Part shown: piece by piece, positions 1 to 7,987 of the stretch
How the letters are laid out: every line of letters starts with the position of its first letter
How positions within the stretch are numbered: the first letter of the stretch is position 1
Source of the DNA: Palsa-1447 sp964414785
GTDB taxonomy: Bacteria; Verrucomicrobiota; Verrucomicrobiia; Opitutales; Opitutaceae
Direction of reading: 5' to 3'
NCBI GenBank assembly: GCA_964414785.1
Contig: CAYPXZ010000012.1
Coordinates: 1 to 64,000 of the forward strand
DNA: 64,000 nt
The notes under the pieces: generated by a model
Seen by the model: the letters and a program-made list of their open reading frames with translations, nothing else
The model's database searches: none
Told to the model about the DNA's origin: nothing
Program-made: the position numbers and the translations under genes

Positions 1-814
1 ACGTGTCCTGGGGCGCGGTGAAGCGGAAGGGTGCGGGAACGAGCGTCCAGTTGTCCGTCAGGATGCCGCGGGAGACATCGCGCGCGAAGACATAGAGCTC
101 CGTAATGTTGTCCTTCGACCATCCGGGAACGTCGAAATAGGCACCGGAGAGGGTGTCCTGGGAGTTGGATTGGTCGAAATGGCCGCCGTTGCGGACATAG
201 ACCAGGTTGGAGGCGAACACGTCGACGCCAAAATAGGAGTTCTGGAACCTCACCTTAGCAGCGTCGAAGGTATGCGGGATATTCAGCCAGAAGGCGTTCC
301 CGACGAGGCGGCCCTCACCGTACTGCAGGTACTGCCGGCCGACCTTCAGCGTCACGGGAAACTCCTTCAGGTTGCCGATCGTGATGTAGCCGAGCTCGAG
401 CTGGAGCGGGCCGTCGTTCTCGGCGAGGTTCTTGCCTGCCGCGGTGCTCGTGTAGCGGTCGTCGCCGATCGAATAGCTCGAGCGGGCTTCGACGACGAAG
501 GCGATCAGGTCTCCTGTGTAGCCGACCCGGGGCATGAGGCGGGAGAGCCAGTAGTCGTTGCTGTTTGTTGTCGGCGGGTTGGTGAACAGGTCGTAGTTGG
601 AGCCGGCGTGGGTGGTTCCCATCGAGGATTTCTCCTCGAGGCGGAGCCGCTCGTTGACGCCAAAGTCCCAGCCCTTGAGCGTGGGGTCCTCGGCCTTGAC
701 GAAGTCGTCAATCGCTCCGGGCACCGGGGTTGCCGGGGAGGGAGGTGTGTATTGGGCGCACGCGGCCGCGGCCGAGAGCAGGAACAGCAGGATCTGGGTA
801 GTCTTGGTTTGCAT
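1..814 (-). CDS. Alginate-export-like outer-membrane porin, partial (3' end outside window)
   Basis: Translating the minus strand from the ATG at 812-814 gives an uninterrupted 271-codon reading frame that runs off the left edge, so only the N-terminal part is seen. It begins with a signal peptide (MQTKTTQILLFLLSAAAACAQ). A mature part rich in alternating beta-strands follows, with a segment reading GRQYLQYGEGRLVG and then FDAAKVRFQ. That pattern matches the alginate-export (AlgE-like) outer-membrane barrel domain, in which a G-R-Q...Y-G..R-L-V-G stretch precedes an F-D-x-x-R/K strand. The probable role is a substrate-specific outer-membrane channel. The substrate cannot be read from the sequence, and the family name does not imply alginate. 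Upstream is a 350-base gap shared with the divergent gene at 1165. Identification of the family is fairly sure, function less so. Confidence 0.75.
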   Translation of the reverse strand, partial: MQTKTTQILLFLLSAAAACAQYTPPSPATPVPGAIDDFVKAEDPTLKGWDFGVNERLRLEEKSSMGTTHAGSNYDLFTNPPTTNSNDYWLSRLMPRVGYTGDLIAFVVEARSSYSIGDDRYTSTAAGKNLAENDGPLQLELGYITIGNLKEFPVTLKVGRQYLQYGEGRLVGNAFWLNIPHTFDAAKVRFQNSYFGVDVFASNLVYVRNGGHFDQSNSQDTLSGAYFDVPGWSKDNITELYVFARDVSRGILTDNWTLVPAPFRFTAPQDT

Positions 815-1164
815 TGAGAAAGGTGCGAAGGCTCCCGATGTCAGCGCGAACCGCGCCACGGACCTGATCCGACGCGGGTGCGCCGGCTCAAAGATTTCAT
901 CGGGAGAATGAAAGGGGCTCATGTTGGAAGTGCGGCAGCGGGTGGATCTTACGTGCTGGGAGGGTTCTTCCTGGATGCGCATTAGATGGATGAATGAGGA
1001 CTAGTTGGGAATTTAACAGTGGCTGAACGCACAAAGAATGGGGCGAAACGACGCGAAACGGGGAGGACGTGCGTGCCCGCTTCCAGGTATTCGGCGCGCG
1101 GCCGGCCTTCGGCCGGCAGAGAATGGGCTTTATTCGGTCATCGCGCGGGCAAGGATACCACGAA
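815..1164. other. Intergenic region between divergent genes
   Basis: This 350-base gap separates the leftward porin from the rightward gene at 1165 and must hold both promoters. I see no convincing gene in it. A GC-rich hairpin (GCCGGCC, TTC loop, GGCCGGC) lies at 1101-1117, inside the likely leader of the gene at 1165. It has no following T tract, so it is not a typical terminator. A short AT-richer stretch lies around 970-1035. Confidence 0.5.
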
Positions 1165-1671
1165 ATGCGCCGCATCCCGTGCCTGCTCCCTGCGTTCCTC
1201 ATGGTGGTGCTCGCCGTGGGCGCCCGCGCCGATGACGCTGTCTTTCGCGTCTCCTATCAGGGGAAGGTCGTTGCATTCACCGCGGCCGACATCGCGGCGA
1301 TTCCCCATGAGGATTCGAGCGCGTTCGACCCTCACGAGAAGAAGACCCATACTTACTCGGGCGTTCCCGTTAAGGGGCTGCTCTCGCAGGCGGGAGCCCC
1401 CCTTGGTGAAAAGCTCCGGGGCGCGGCCCTTAGCCTCGTGGTGGTGGCGCGGACCAAGGACAACTACCAGGTTGTCTACGCCCTCGCGGAATTCGACGAG
1501 ACCTTCAACAGCCGGACGATCCTGCTTGTCGATCGCGAGGACGGCCAGCTGCTGGGAAGCGGCATGGGGCCGTTGCGGATCATGGTGCCTGGCGACAAGA
1601 GGGCCGCCCGTTGGGTGAGAATGGTCACCTCCCTTGAGGTCGCGCCGGTCGGGGATCCGCCCCGGCACTAA
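1165..1671 (+). CDS. Small secreted molybdopterin-binding-domain-like protein (sulfite oxidase fold)
   Basis: A 168-residue protein with a signal peptide (MRRIPCLLPAFLMVVLAVGARA). The mature part resembles the small stand-alone 'oxidoreductase molybdopterin-binding' proteins: a GKVVAFTAADIAAIP strand-turn near the start, FDPHEKKTHTYSGVPVKGLLSQAGAPLGE in the middle, and FRLMVPGDKR-like PLRIMVPGDKRAARWVRMVTSLEV near the end. The start at 1165 is preferred over the upstream in-frame ATG at 1069 because it puts the signal peptide at the N terminus. The only cysteine is in the signal peptide, so the cysteine that ligates molybdenum in sulfite oxidases is absent. A redox role is therefore doubtful, and a binding or scaffold role is possible. 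It is transcribed alone and converges on the OprP-like porin. Confidence 0.72.
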   Translation: MRRIPCLLPAFLMVVLAVGARADDAVFRVSYQGKVVAFTAADIAAIPHEDSSAFDPHEKKTHTYSGVPVKGLLSQAGAPLGEKLRGAALSLVVVARTKDNYQVVYALAEFDETFNSRTILLVDREDGQLLGSGMGPLRIMVPGDKRAARWVRMVTSLEVAPVGDPPRH

Positions 1672-1723
1672 TTCCCGTCGCGTCGGCTTGGTTCCGCAAT
1701 GACCATTAGCCCCATAACGGGAA

Positions 1724-1753
1724 CTGGCTGTCCCGGCGCGCCAGGACAGCCAG
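1724..1753. terminator. Inverted repeat between convergent genes, probable bidirectional terminator
   Basis: CTGGCTGTCC and its exact complement GGACAGCCAG flank a 10-base centre containing the 8-base palindrome GGCGCGCC (1735-1742). It lies in the 114-base gap between two convergent genes. There is no T run on either side, so it may need Rho or act mainly as an mRNA 3' stabiliser. Confidence 0.5.
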
Positions 1754-1785
1754 GTTGGTGGACGCCCGTTGGCGGCCGAAGCTCG

Positions 1786-3219
1786 TCAGAACCCCACCTG
1801 GAACCGTGTCAGGAGGGCCTGTTCATCCTGTCCGATGAGCAGGTTTGTCGTGGTCTTTGATCCTGGCGCCCTGTCGAAGTGCGTCTGGACAAGGTCCAGC
1901 GAGACGCGGATCGCCTTGCTCAGGTACCAGTTTCCGCTGATTCCGTAGGATGTCGCCTCGCTTGCGCTTGCGGCCGGGTCGGCGAAGACCGGGAAGGCAT
2001 GGGTGTCGACCTTCAGGTCCGCAATGCGCGCACCGATCTCAAGCGCCCCCCAGGTCCCATTCTGCCAGCTGAAGTTGTGCTTCGGCGCGAAGCCGTTGTA
2101 GGAGGCGTTCTCGCCCGTCACCACGTAGCCCACTGCGGCCTGCCACGCCTTGTTTCGCAGTTCGGCCTTGGCCGGGCCCGAAAGGGCCGTCACCGCCGAG
2201 ACCGTGTATTCAGCCTGGAGGCTCAAGGGGCCGTGGTAGTAGTCCGCCTGCGGGGCCACGCGCCACTCGGAACCCTGGGGAAGGACCGTGCTCTTGTACG
2301 TAAAGAACGTCTGCTGGCCGTCCGTCTTGTAGCCGGTCGTGAGGCTGCCCGTCTTGTTCTGGATGCCGTCGCTTCCCGCGATCCCGAACCCAAGGCCCTG
2401 AAGGGCCGATTCGGGCTCCCCTACAAAGGGCGTGAAAAAGAGCCGCGCTACAAGGTCCTTGTTATTGTCGGTGTCGGTGTTGTTCGTGTAGGTATTGTCG
2501 GCGTTTCCGTTCATGGCCCCAGCGGTGTAGGAGACCGTCTTCCCAAGGAGCGAACCCGTGAAGACGGCGCCGACGTCGCGAACTGGGACTAGGTCGGTGG
2601 CAAGCGAGCGCTCGTTGAACAGGAGGACGGCATCGTTCTGGAGCATCTCGAGCCCCAGCGGCGACTTGAACTTGCCCACCCTGAACTGGAACCCCGGGGT
2701 GACGGCTATGCCGAGGTTCGCATCGTAGATGACCGGAGCGTTGGAGGTACCCGTGGCGCCGCCGCCGAATTCGGGGACGATCTGGTAGGTGAATATCTTG
2801 TCGAAAGCGCCCTCGTAGATAAGGCGGGCCCGACGGATCACGAACGTGTTGTTGTTGGAGATCCCATGGTTGTCGAAGAACCAGCGACTATCGCCCTGCA
2901 CGAGCCCATGGAGGTTGATGAAGGTCTGCCCGTCGGCCGACGAGAAGTTGAAGCCCGTATCGTCAACCGTGATCCTGGAGGTGGGGGCCTGGGTCGGGGC
3001 GGCGACCGACGCCTGTGTCGGCTCGGAGGTGGCAACCTTTTCGCGCTGCTCCTCCCTTTGCTCGAGGGCGTTGAGCTTCTGCTCAAGCAGCTTGATCTCT
3101 GCCCGGAGTTGGTTGATTTCGTCGGGTTCGTCCGCGCGCAATGACGCGGGTAGGGCGGCGGCGATAGCCAGCGTGGCGAGTATCGATCGTGCGGCGCGAA
3201 GTGATCTTTTCGGAATCAT
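1786..3219 (-). CDS. OprP/OprO-type porin (phosphate-selective porin family)
   Basis: A 477-residue outer-membrane porin. A signal peptide (MIPKRSLRAARSILATLAIAAALPASLRA) is followed by a heptad coiled-coil segment (INQLRAEIKLLEQKLNALEQREEQ) and then a beta-barrel with FVIRRARLIYEGAFDKIFTYQIVPEFGG and FQFRVGKFKSPLGLEMLQND. Both are hallmarks of the phosphate-selective porin O/P family. The coiled coil probably contributes to trimerisation or periplasmic anchoring, as in other porins with this layout. The protein ends in a phenylalanine (FQVGF), as expected for BamA recognition. The ATG at 3217-3219 is chosen because it puts the signal peptide first; the frame extends 42 codons further upstream. 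No strong ribosome-binding site is visible. The name of the family does not prove phosphate as substrate. Confidence 0.88.
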   Translation of the reverse strand: MIPKRSLRAARSILATLAIAAALPASLRADEPDEINQLRAEIKLLEQKLNALEQREEQREKVATSEPTQASVAAPTQAPTSRITVDDTGFNFSSADGQTFINLHGLVQGDSRWFFDNHGISNNNTFVIRRARLIYEGAFDKIFTYQIVPEFGGGATGTSNAPVIYDANLGIAVTPGFQFRVGKFKSPLGLEMLQNDAVLLFNERSLATDLVPVRDVGAVFTGSLLGKTVSYTAGAMNGNADNTYTNNTDTDNNKDLVARLFFTPFVGEPESALQGLGFGIAGSDGIQNKTGSLTTGYKTDGQQTFFTYKSTVLPQGSEWRVAPQADYYHGPLSLQAEYTVSAVTALSGPAKAELRNKAWQAAVGYVVTGENASYNGFAPKHNFSWQNGTWGALEIGARIADLKVDTHAFPVFADPAASASEATSYGISGNWYLSKAIRVSLDLVQTHFDRAPGSKTTTNLLIGQDEQALLTRFQVGF

Positions 3220-3969
3220 GGTAGGTGGAAGGGACTTGCGGTTTGCTCGAGCGTCCGGGGACGGATGGACTGAGCTGCGGACATTGGGATTGGTAGGTGC
3301 TGCATCCGGGTGGCCGGTCTGCAAAAGGGAGGAAACGGGCTTCATGCCGAAGGCAGCGGGTCGGGGGCCTCGAGAAATGACGAAACAGGTACGTCCTTCT
3401 CGGCCGGGTCCCCGCTGGGGCCTGGCGGTTCAGCGACTACACCCGAACCGCTGATCGGCGATCGCGTCGATGGGCGATACCTTCGGGTGGTCCCCAAAAG
3501 CCGCGGAGGCGAGGCGGTGGGAGAGGCTCGCGGGCCGTTGTGTCGTTCGTGGGTGGTCTGATTTGAAATGCACTGCGACGCAATGTACATTAAAATGGTA
3601 GAGATTTGGCAAGGCGTTTCTCCAAATTTCCGTAAGCATGTCGTAACTTATTAACAATAACCATTATACAACTACCAGCGCCTGGCCTTCCGGGGTCTTT
3701 TTGGACTCATACATCGACCGTCATTGTGCGCGGACCGGCGGCGGCTGCCTCGGCCTCGAAGTGGTACCCAAGGCATGCGGTCGCCTCTCCCCGGCATCCA
3801 AACCGCGCCCCCTGGGGAACGGGGGTAGTGTAACCCCGGATACATATGGGCACGGCGATCGCGGCCTCGGTAAGTCATCCCCAGGCCGATTGGAAGATTA
3901 TCCGAATTTAATGTTTCTTTCGCCGAATCTTAATTTTGCCCGTGTAGACTCGCCCCTCCTTCAAATCGC
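3220..3969. other. Long intergenic region (750 bp) with divergent promoters
   Basis: The gap lies between the leftward porin and the rightward two-component/efflux operon. Minus-strand open frames in 3340-3660 have no start or signal peptide and no recognisable family, so I do not call genes. The 3560-3670 part is markedly AT-rich for this genome and carries a weak inverted repeat, ATTTGG (3604-3609) with CCAAAT (3622-3627). The 3672-3890 part is GC-rich and contains a small hairpin around GGGGTAGTGTAACCCC (about 3821-3837). A direct-repeat operator lies at 3902-3934. I recognise no riboswitch class here. Confidence 0.5.
3902..3934 (+). promoter_or_regulatory. Direct-repeat operator and promoter of the efflux operon
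   Basis: CCGAATTTAAT (3902-3912) and CCGAATCTTAAT (3923-3934) are direct repeats with starts 21 bases apart, two helical turns. That is the usual geometry for a head-to-tail OmpR-family response-regulator dimer. The second repeat overlaps the -35 position of a -10-like TAGACT at 3945-3950, which would start transcription near 3957. The first gene of the operon encodes such a regulator, so autoregulation is a natural inference. Confidence 0.5.
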
Positions 3970-4650
3970 ATGCGAATCCTATTGGTCGAAGACGAACGCA
4001 AGGTGGCCGAGATGGTGAGCCGTGGCCTGCGCGCCGAGCGTTACGCTGTCGACGTGGCGGACACGGGTGGCTCGGGCTGGTTGATGGCTTCGGCCTCCAG
4101 CTACGATCTCGTCATCCTGGACCTTGGGCTGCCGGACATGGATGGGCGCGAGCTGCTCCAGCGGCTCCGTCGCCAGAACAAGGAGGTGCCGGTGCTCATC
4201 CTCACGGCTCGCGATGCCACGGCCAGCAAGGTCGAGAACTTCGAGGCGGGCGCGGACGACTACCTGACAAAGCCCTTCGCCTTCGCAGAGCTCACGGTCC
4301 GGGTCCGCGCGCTTCTTCGCAGGGGCCCCATCAACCAGGTCCAGGTACGGTGGGTGGCCGACCTCGAGATAGACCTGCTCCACCAGCAGGTCAGGCGGTC
4401 GGGCCGCAGAATTGAGCTGACACCGAAAGAGTATGCCCTTCTAGAGTACCTCGCCTCGAATCCCAAGCGCGTCGTTTCACGGACCATGATCATGGAGCAC
4501 GTATGGGACCAGAGCTTCGAGGGCCTGACCAACATCGTGGATGTCTATGTGCGGCACCTGCGGGCAAAGATAGACGACCCGTTCCCGGTCAAGCTCATCC
4601 GCACGGTGCGCGGGGTGGGTTATCGACTGACTGAAGAGGGTCCTTCTTGA
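3970..4650 (+). CDS. OmpR-family response regulator of the efflux operon
   Basis: A 226-residue two-component response regulator. The receiver domain (about 1-118) has the acidic pair E7/D8, phospho-acceptor D51 in VILDLGLPDMDG, T79 in LTA and K101 in LTKPFAF. The C-terminal winged helix (about 128-222) has ELTPKEYALLEYLASNPKRVVSR, the recognition-helix region TNIVDVYVRHLRAKID and the RTVRGVGYRL wing. It most resembles the heavy-metal/efflux type (CusR/CopR-like). It is the first gene of an operon: the stop overlaps the TTG start of the histidine kinase, and membrane-fusion protein, RND pump and outer-membrane factor follow. A paralogue with nearly the same receiver lies at 12544-13224. The inducing signal is not evident. 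Confidence 0.95.
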   Translation: MRILLVEDERKVAEMVSRGLRAERYAVDVADTGGSGWLMASASSYDLVILDLGLPDMDGRELLQRLRRQNKEVPVLILTARDATASKVENFEAGADDYLTKPFAFAELTVRVRALLRRGPINQVQVRWVADLEIDLLHQQVRRSGRRIELTPKEYALLEYLASNPKRVVSRTMIMEHVWDQSFEGLTNIVDVYVRHLRAKIDDPFPVKLIRTVRGVGYRLTEEGPS

Positions 4651-6092
4651 ACCCTCGCTCCATCCGCTTCCGCCTAGCCGCCTGGCATGCGGCCTTCTCC
4701 GCGGGGATATTTGTGCTACTCGCCGGGATGCTGTTCTTCCAGGTCCGGGGCTTTCTCAAGACGAACATCTTCGAAACCCAGTCCCGGCGCGCCCGGCAAA
4801 TATCCGAGACCCTCGTCGAGGAGCTGCCACGGACGGGGGAGGCCTACATGGTGAGGGAGATTGAGACGCTCTATGAGCCGTCGAAGAGGGACCGGTTCAT
4901 CCGGATCACGCGGCCCGACGGAAGCGTTCTTTACATGTCCGGCCCCCCCGCGGACCAAAGCTTCAATCCGGCCAGCGTGAGGGCGCTGCCGGCGCGGGAG
5001 GGCTTCAAGACCACGCGGATCGAGACCCAGCCTGACGGGCGAACGCTTCTAATCGCCGCGTACCGGGGCGGGCTCACAGCCGACGGGGGCGCCTACGTGG
5101 TGGAGGCAGGCGTTTCTGGGGAACCGGTCGATGAACTCGTCCGGCACCTGCTCACGCTTCTTGCAATCGGGTTCCCCTTCGTCGCCCTTGCCGCAGCCGG
5201 CGGGGGATACCTCCTTGTCCGCCAGGCGCTGGCTCCGGTCGAGCAGATCGCGCGAAAGGCGGGCCTCATCACTCAGCACAACCTGAGCGAGCGGCTGCCC
5301 GTGCCCCAAACGGGCGACGAGCTTGAGCGCGTCTCGACCGCTCTCAACCACATGATCACGCGTCTGGACGACGCATTCAGCAATTCGAGGAGGTTCGTCG
5401 CAGACGCCTCCCATGAGCTGCGCACCCCGATGACGGTCGTTCAGGGTGAACTCGAGGCGCTTGCGAAGGACCCGGCGACGCCCGCCGAGTTTCGAGAGCA
5501 GCTCGGCAGCCTCCTGGAGGAGGTGGAGCGCCTCTCCCGGATTGTCCAGCAGCTGTTCGCCCTTTCGAGACTCGACGCCGGCGAGGCGCACACCGAGTCA
5601 ACTTTCTTCGATCTCTCGGCCCTGGCCGTGAGCACCGCCGAGCAGATGCTCCTCCTCGCCGAGGACAAGCACATCGTCCTCACGAAGGAGGCGGAGACCC
5701 CGGTCTTCGTTGAGGGGGACCGCTCCCGCCTGAAGCAGGTTATCGTCAACCTGCTCGACAACGCGATCAAGTACACGGAGCCCGGAGGGTCCATCTTCCT
5801 GCGAACGGGGACCTATAACGGAATGGCGATCCTCGAGGTCCGCGATTCGGGGATCGGTATCCCCGCCGAGGCAATACCCCACGTGTTCGAGCGATTCTAC
5901 CGGGTGCGCCAGGACCAGGCCGCCTCGAACGGTGGCGCCGGCCTCGGGCTGGCCATCGTGAAATCGATCTGCAGCGCCCATGGGGGCCACGTGTCCGTGG
6001 AAAGCGGTGTGGGCAAAGGAAGCCTGTTCCGCGTGTCGCTTCCCCTTTCCAGCGCGACGGACGCCAACCCGGCTGAGATCTTCGAACCCTGA
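4647..6092 (+). CDS. Sensor histidine kinase
   Basis: A 481-residue membrane histidine kinase, partner of the regulator just upstream. Two membrane segments (about 13-33 and 166-192) bracket a periplasmic domain of some 130 residues. A HAMP linker (about 193-245), a HisKA dimerisation domain with phospho-acceptor H256 in FVADASHELRTP, and a HATPase domain with the N box (N372 in NLLDNAIKY), G1 box DSGIGIP (400-406) and G2 box GAGLGL (430-435) follow. All catalytic boxes are intact. Translation probably begins at a TTG overlapping the regulator stop (TTGA), preceded by GAAGAGGG at 4633-4640, which suggests translational coupling. The membrane-fusion gene starts six bases after the stop. The sensor domain carries no obvious metal-binding cluster. 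Confidence 0.94.
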   Translation: MNPRSIRFRLAAWHAAFSAGIFVLLAGMLFFQVRGFLKTNIFETQSRRARQISETLVEELPRTGEAYMVREIETLYEPSKRDRFIRITRPDGSVLYMSGPPADQSFNPASVRALPAREGFKTTRIETQPDGRTLLIAAYRGGLTADGGAYVVEAGVSGEPVDELVRHLLTLLAIGFPFVALAAAGGGYLLVRQALAPVEQIARKAGLITQHNLSERLPVPQTGDELERVSTALNHMITRLDDAFSNSRRFVADASHELRTPMTVVQGELEALAKDPATPAEFREQLGSLLEEVERLSRIVQQLFALSRLDAGEAHTESTFFDLSALAVSTAEQMLLLAEDKHIVLTKEAETPVFVEGDRSRLKQVIVNLLDNAIKYTEPGGSIFLRTGTYNGMAILEVRDSGIGIPAEAIPHVFERFYRVRQDQAASNGGAGLGLAIVKSICSAHGGHVSVESGVGKGSLFRVSLPLSSATDANPAEIFEP

Positions 6093-6097
6093 CCGCC

Positions 6098-7258
6098 ATG
6101 CCGCTACCCGTGAATCCATTGACTTTGGCAAACCCCAAGACCTCTGTGCGCCGGAGCTTCCTGGGCCTCGTGCTGCCATGCGCGGGCGTTGCAGCGGGTG
6201 TTCTGCTCGCCGCATGCGCCAGGCAGTCCGAGTCGCCCGCCGCCAGGTCCGTCGCGGTGGTGAAGGCGGTGAGAACCAACCTCGCGAACACCATGACCCT
6301 GCAGGCCGAGTTCGAACCCTACCAGGACATCATGGTGCACGGGAAGGTGTCCGGCTACGTGAACCTGATACGGGTCGACATTGGGGACCGCGTGAAGACG
6401 GGCGATCTCATCGCGACCCTTGAGGTTCCCGAGCTGAGCGACCAGCTGGCAAGCGCGGTTGCCGCGCAGCAGCACGCCGAGGCGGACCACGCGATCGCCC
6501 ACCTGAATTCCGACCGCCTCCAGGGCGTCAACCGCTCGCAGCCGGCGCTTGTGGCCCAGCAGGACCTTGACGATGCCTCGTCCAAGGACAGCGCGACGGC
6601 GGCCGCGGTGGCGTCGGCCAAGGCCGATGCGGACCGGTACAGCGCGCTCATGTCATACACGCGCATCACCGCGCCGTTCAACGGGGTGATCACAAAACGG
6701 TTCGTCGACCTCGGGTCGCTGATCCAGGCGGGCACATCCTCCAGTTCCGAGCCCCTGGTCGAGCTGGCGGAGGACGACCTGCTGCGGCTGCGCTTCCCCG
6801 TGCCCGAGCTGGAGACCCCGAGGATCCACGCGGGCGAGGAGGTCCAGGTCAGCGTCGACTCCCTGCACCGGTCGTTTTCCGGGAAGATCGTGCGGGACGC
6901 CTGGTCGATCGACCGGTCCACGCGAACAATGATCACCGAGATCGACGTACCGAACCAGGACGGGCGCCTGAAGGCGGGGATGTATGCGTCGATCACGCTG
7001 CCCCTCGAGGAGGCCAGGGGGGTCCTGGCCGTGCCGCTCCAGGCGCTCTCCCATGGCGACCACCCGTCGGTGACCATCGTTGGCGAGGACGGCACCGTCG
7101 AGGAGCGGACCGTCTCGGTCGGCCTGCGAACGGCTGAGCTTGCCGAGATCAAGTCGGGCCTGAGCGGAGGCGAGCGGGTGATCGTCAGCGACCGCGGGGG
7201 CATCCACCCCGGCGAAAAGGTTTCTGCCAAGGAAATGGAAACAGCGACACCGGAGTAA
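6098..7258 (+). CDS. RND efflux periplasmic adaptor (membrane-fusion) lipoprotein
   Basis: A 386-residue HlyD/AcrA-family adaptor that links the inner-membrane pump to the outer-membrane channel. The N terminus has a lipobox (LLAAC, modified Cys at residue 40), so it should be anchored as a lipoprotein after processing. Core features follow in order: the first lipoyl half (VSGYVNLIRVDIGDRVKTGDLIATLEVPE), an alpha-helical hairpin rich in Ala and Gln (about 125-185), the second lipoyl half (YTRITAPFNGVITKRFVDLGSLI) and the beta-barrel/membrane-proximal part (VPLQALSHGD...GERVIVSDRGGI). The ORF starts five bases after the kinase stop and is six bases from the next gene. Substrate specificity cannot be deduced. 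Confidence 0.93.
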   Translation: MPLPVNPLTLANPKTSVRRSFLGLVLPCAGVAAGVLLAACARQSESPAARSVAVVKAVRTNLANTMTLQAEFEPYQDIMVHGKVSGYVNLIRVDIGDRVKTGDLIATLEVPELSDQLASAVAAQQHAEADHAIAHLNSDRLQGVNRSQPALVAQQDLDDASSKDSATAAAVASAKADADRYSALMSYTRITAPFNGVITKRFVDLGSLIQAGTSSSSEPLVELAEDDLLRLRFPVPELETPRIHAGEEVQVSVDSLHRSFSGKIVRDAWSIDRSTRTMITEIDVPNQDGRLKAGMYASITLPLEEARGVLAVPLQALSHGDHPSVTIVGEDGTVEERTVSVGLRTAELAEIKSGLSGGERVIVSDRGGIHPGEKVSAKEMETATPE

Positions 7259-7264
7259 TATACC

Positions 7265-7966
7265 ATGAAGAGTCCCATCAATCCCGATATCCTGGCCAGG
7301 CTTGCCGCTTGCGACAGCTGTTCCGTCGCGAACGGGGTCGACTCCACCGGCGTTCGCCTGGCGAACGAGGGCTTCGGCGACAGCCGCATTTCGTGCCGGA
7401 CGCCGCGGCTCCTTCCCATGGTGGGCCGGGTCGTGACGCTGAGGGTCCGGTCGGCGGAACCGCCGATGAAGCGGGCCTTCTACCTGGATCACCCGGACTG
7501 GTGGGAGCTCCTGGAGGCGCACCAATCTCCCCGGGTCCTCGCGATCGAGGACGTTGACGCCAAGCCGGGGCGCGGCTCGCTGGTCGGGCCCGTCCATGCC
7601 TGCATCCTGAAGGCGCTGGGATTCGTCGGAGTCATCACGAACGGCGCCATCCGCGGGGCGTCCAGTTTAGAACGGATCGGGCTCCGCGCCTTCGCGGGCA
7701 ACGTGTCGCCTTCGCACGCCTATAGCCACGTGATAGAACTCGGGGTCGCGATCGAGATGGCGGGCTTCCGCCTGGAGCCGGGAAACCTTGTCCACGGCGA
7801 CGAGAGCGGGGTGGTGGTGATCCCCGAAGGCGTCGCGGAGCAGGTGACCGCGGCGGCCGAGGGCTTCCGGGACCGGGAGAAGTCTGTCTGCGAGTTCTGC
7901 CGATCGGCGGATTTCTCCCCGGAGAAGCTCAAGAGCAGGATCAGCGTCGACACCAGCCGGCGCTAG
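7265..7966 (+). CDS. RraA-like (HMG-aldolase fold) protein inside the efflux operon
   Basis: A 233-residue protein of the RraA / 4-hydroxy-4-methyl-2-oxoglutarate aldolase fold. The family pattern is clear from about residue 50 to 205: VLAIEDVDAKPGRGSLVGPVHA, ALGFVGVITNGAIRG, FAGNVSPSHAY and GNLVHGDESGVVVIPEGVAEQV. In aldolase members the sequence G-x-x-R-D supplies a metal-binding Asp. Here it is GAIRG (R130, G131), so the Asp is missing and canonical class II aldolase activity is doubtful. The gene sits six bases after the adaptor gene and 21 bases before the pump gene, so it is co-transcribed with an RND system. That is an unusual place for this family. Possible roles are a small-molecule enzyme acting on the pump substrate or an RNA-decay modulator, neither shown. 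Confidence 0.85.
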   Translation: MKSPINPDILARLAACDSCSVANGVDSTGVRLANEGFGDSRISCRTPRLLPMVGRVVTLRVRSAEPPMKRAFYLDHPDWWELLEAHQSPRVLAIEDVDAKPGRGSLVGPVHACILKALGFVGVITNGAIRGASSLERIGLRAFAGNVSPSHAYSHVIELGVAIEMAGFRLEPGNLVHGDESGVVVIPEGVAEQVTAAAEGFRDREKSVCEFCRSADFSPEKLKSRISVDTSRR

Positions 7967-7987
7967 GTCCCCACCGGGAATCCACGC

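Noticed and set aside
1101..1117. GC-rich hairpin as a terminator
   Set aside because: No T tract, and it lies upstream of and in the leader of a rightward gene. More likely a chance GC palindrome.
897..1202. Minus-strand 101-codon frame
   Set aside because: Overlaps the signal-peptide region of the gene at 1165 and has no recognisable domain.
3342..3657. Minus-strand open frames of 75-82 codons upstream of the OprP-like porin
   Set aside because: No start context, no homology and no signal peptide. More likely leader or random frames.
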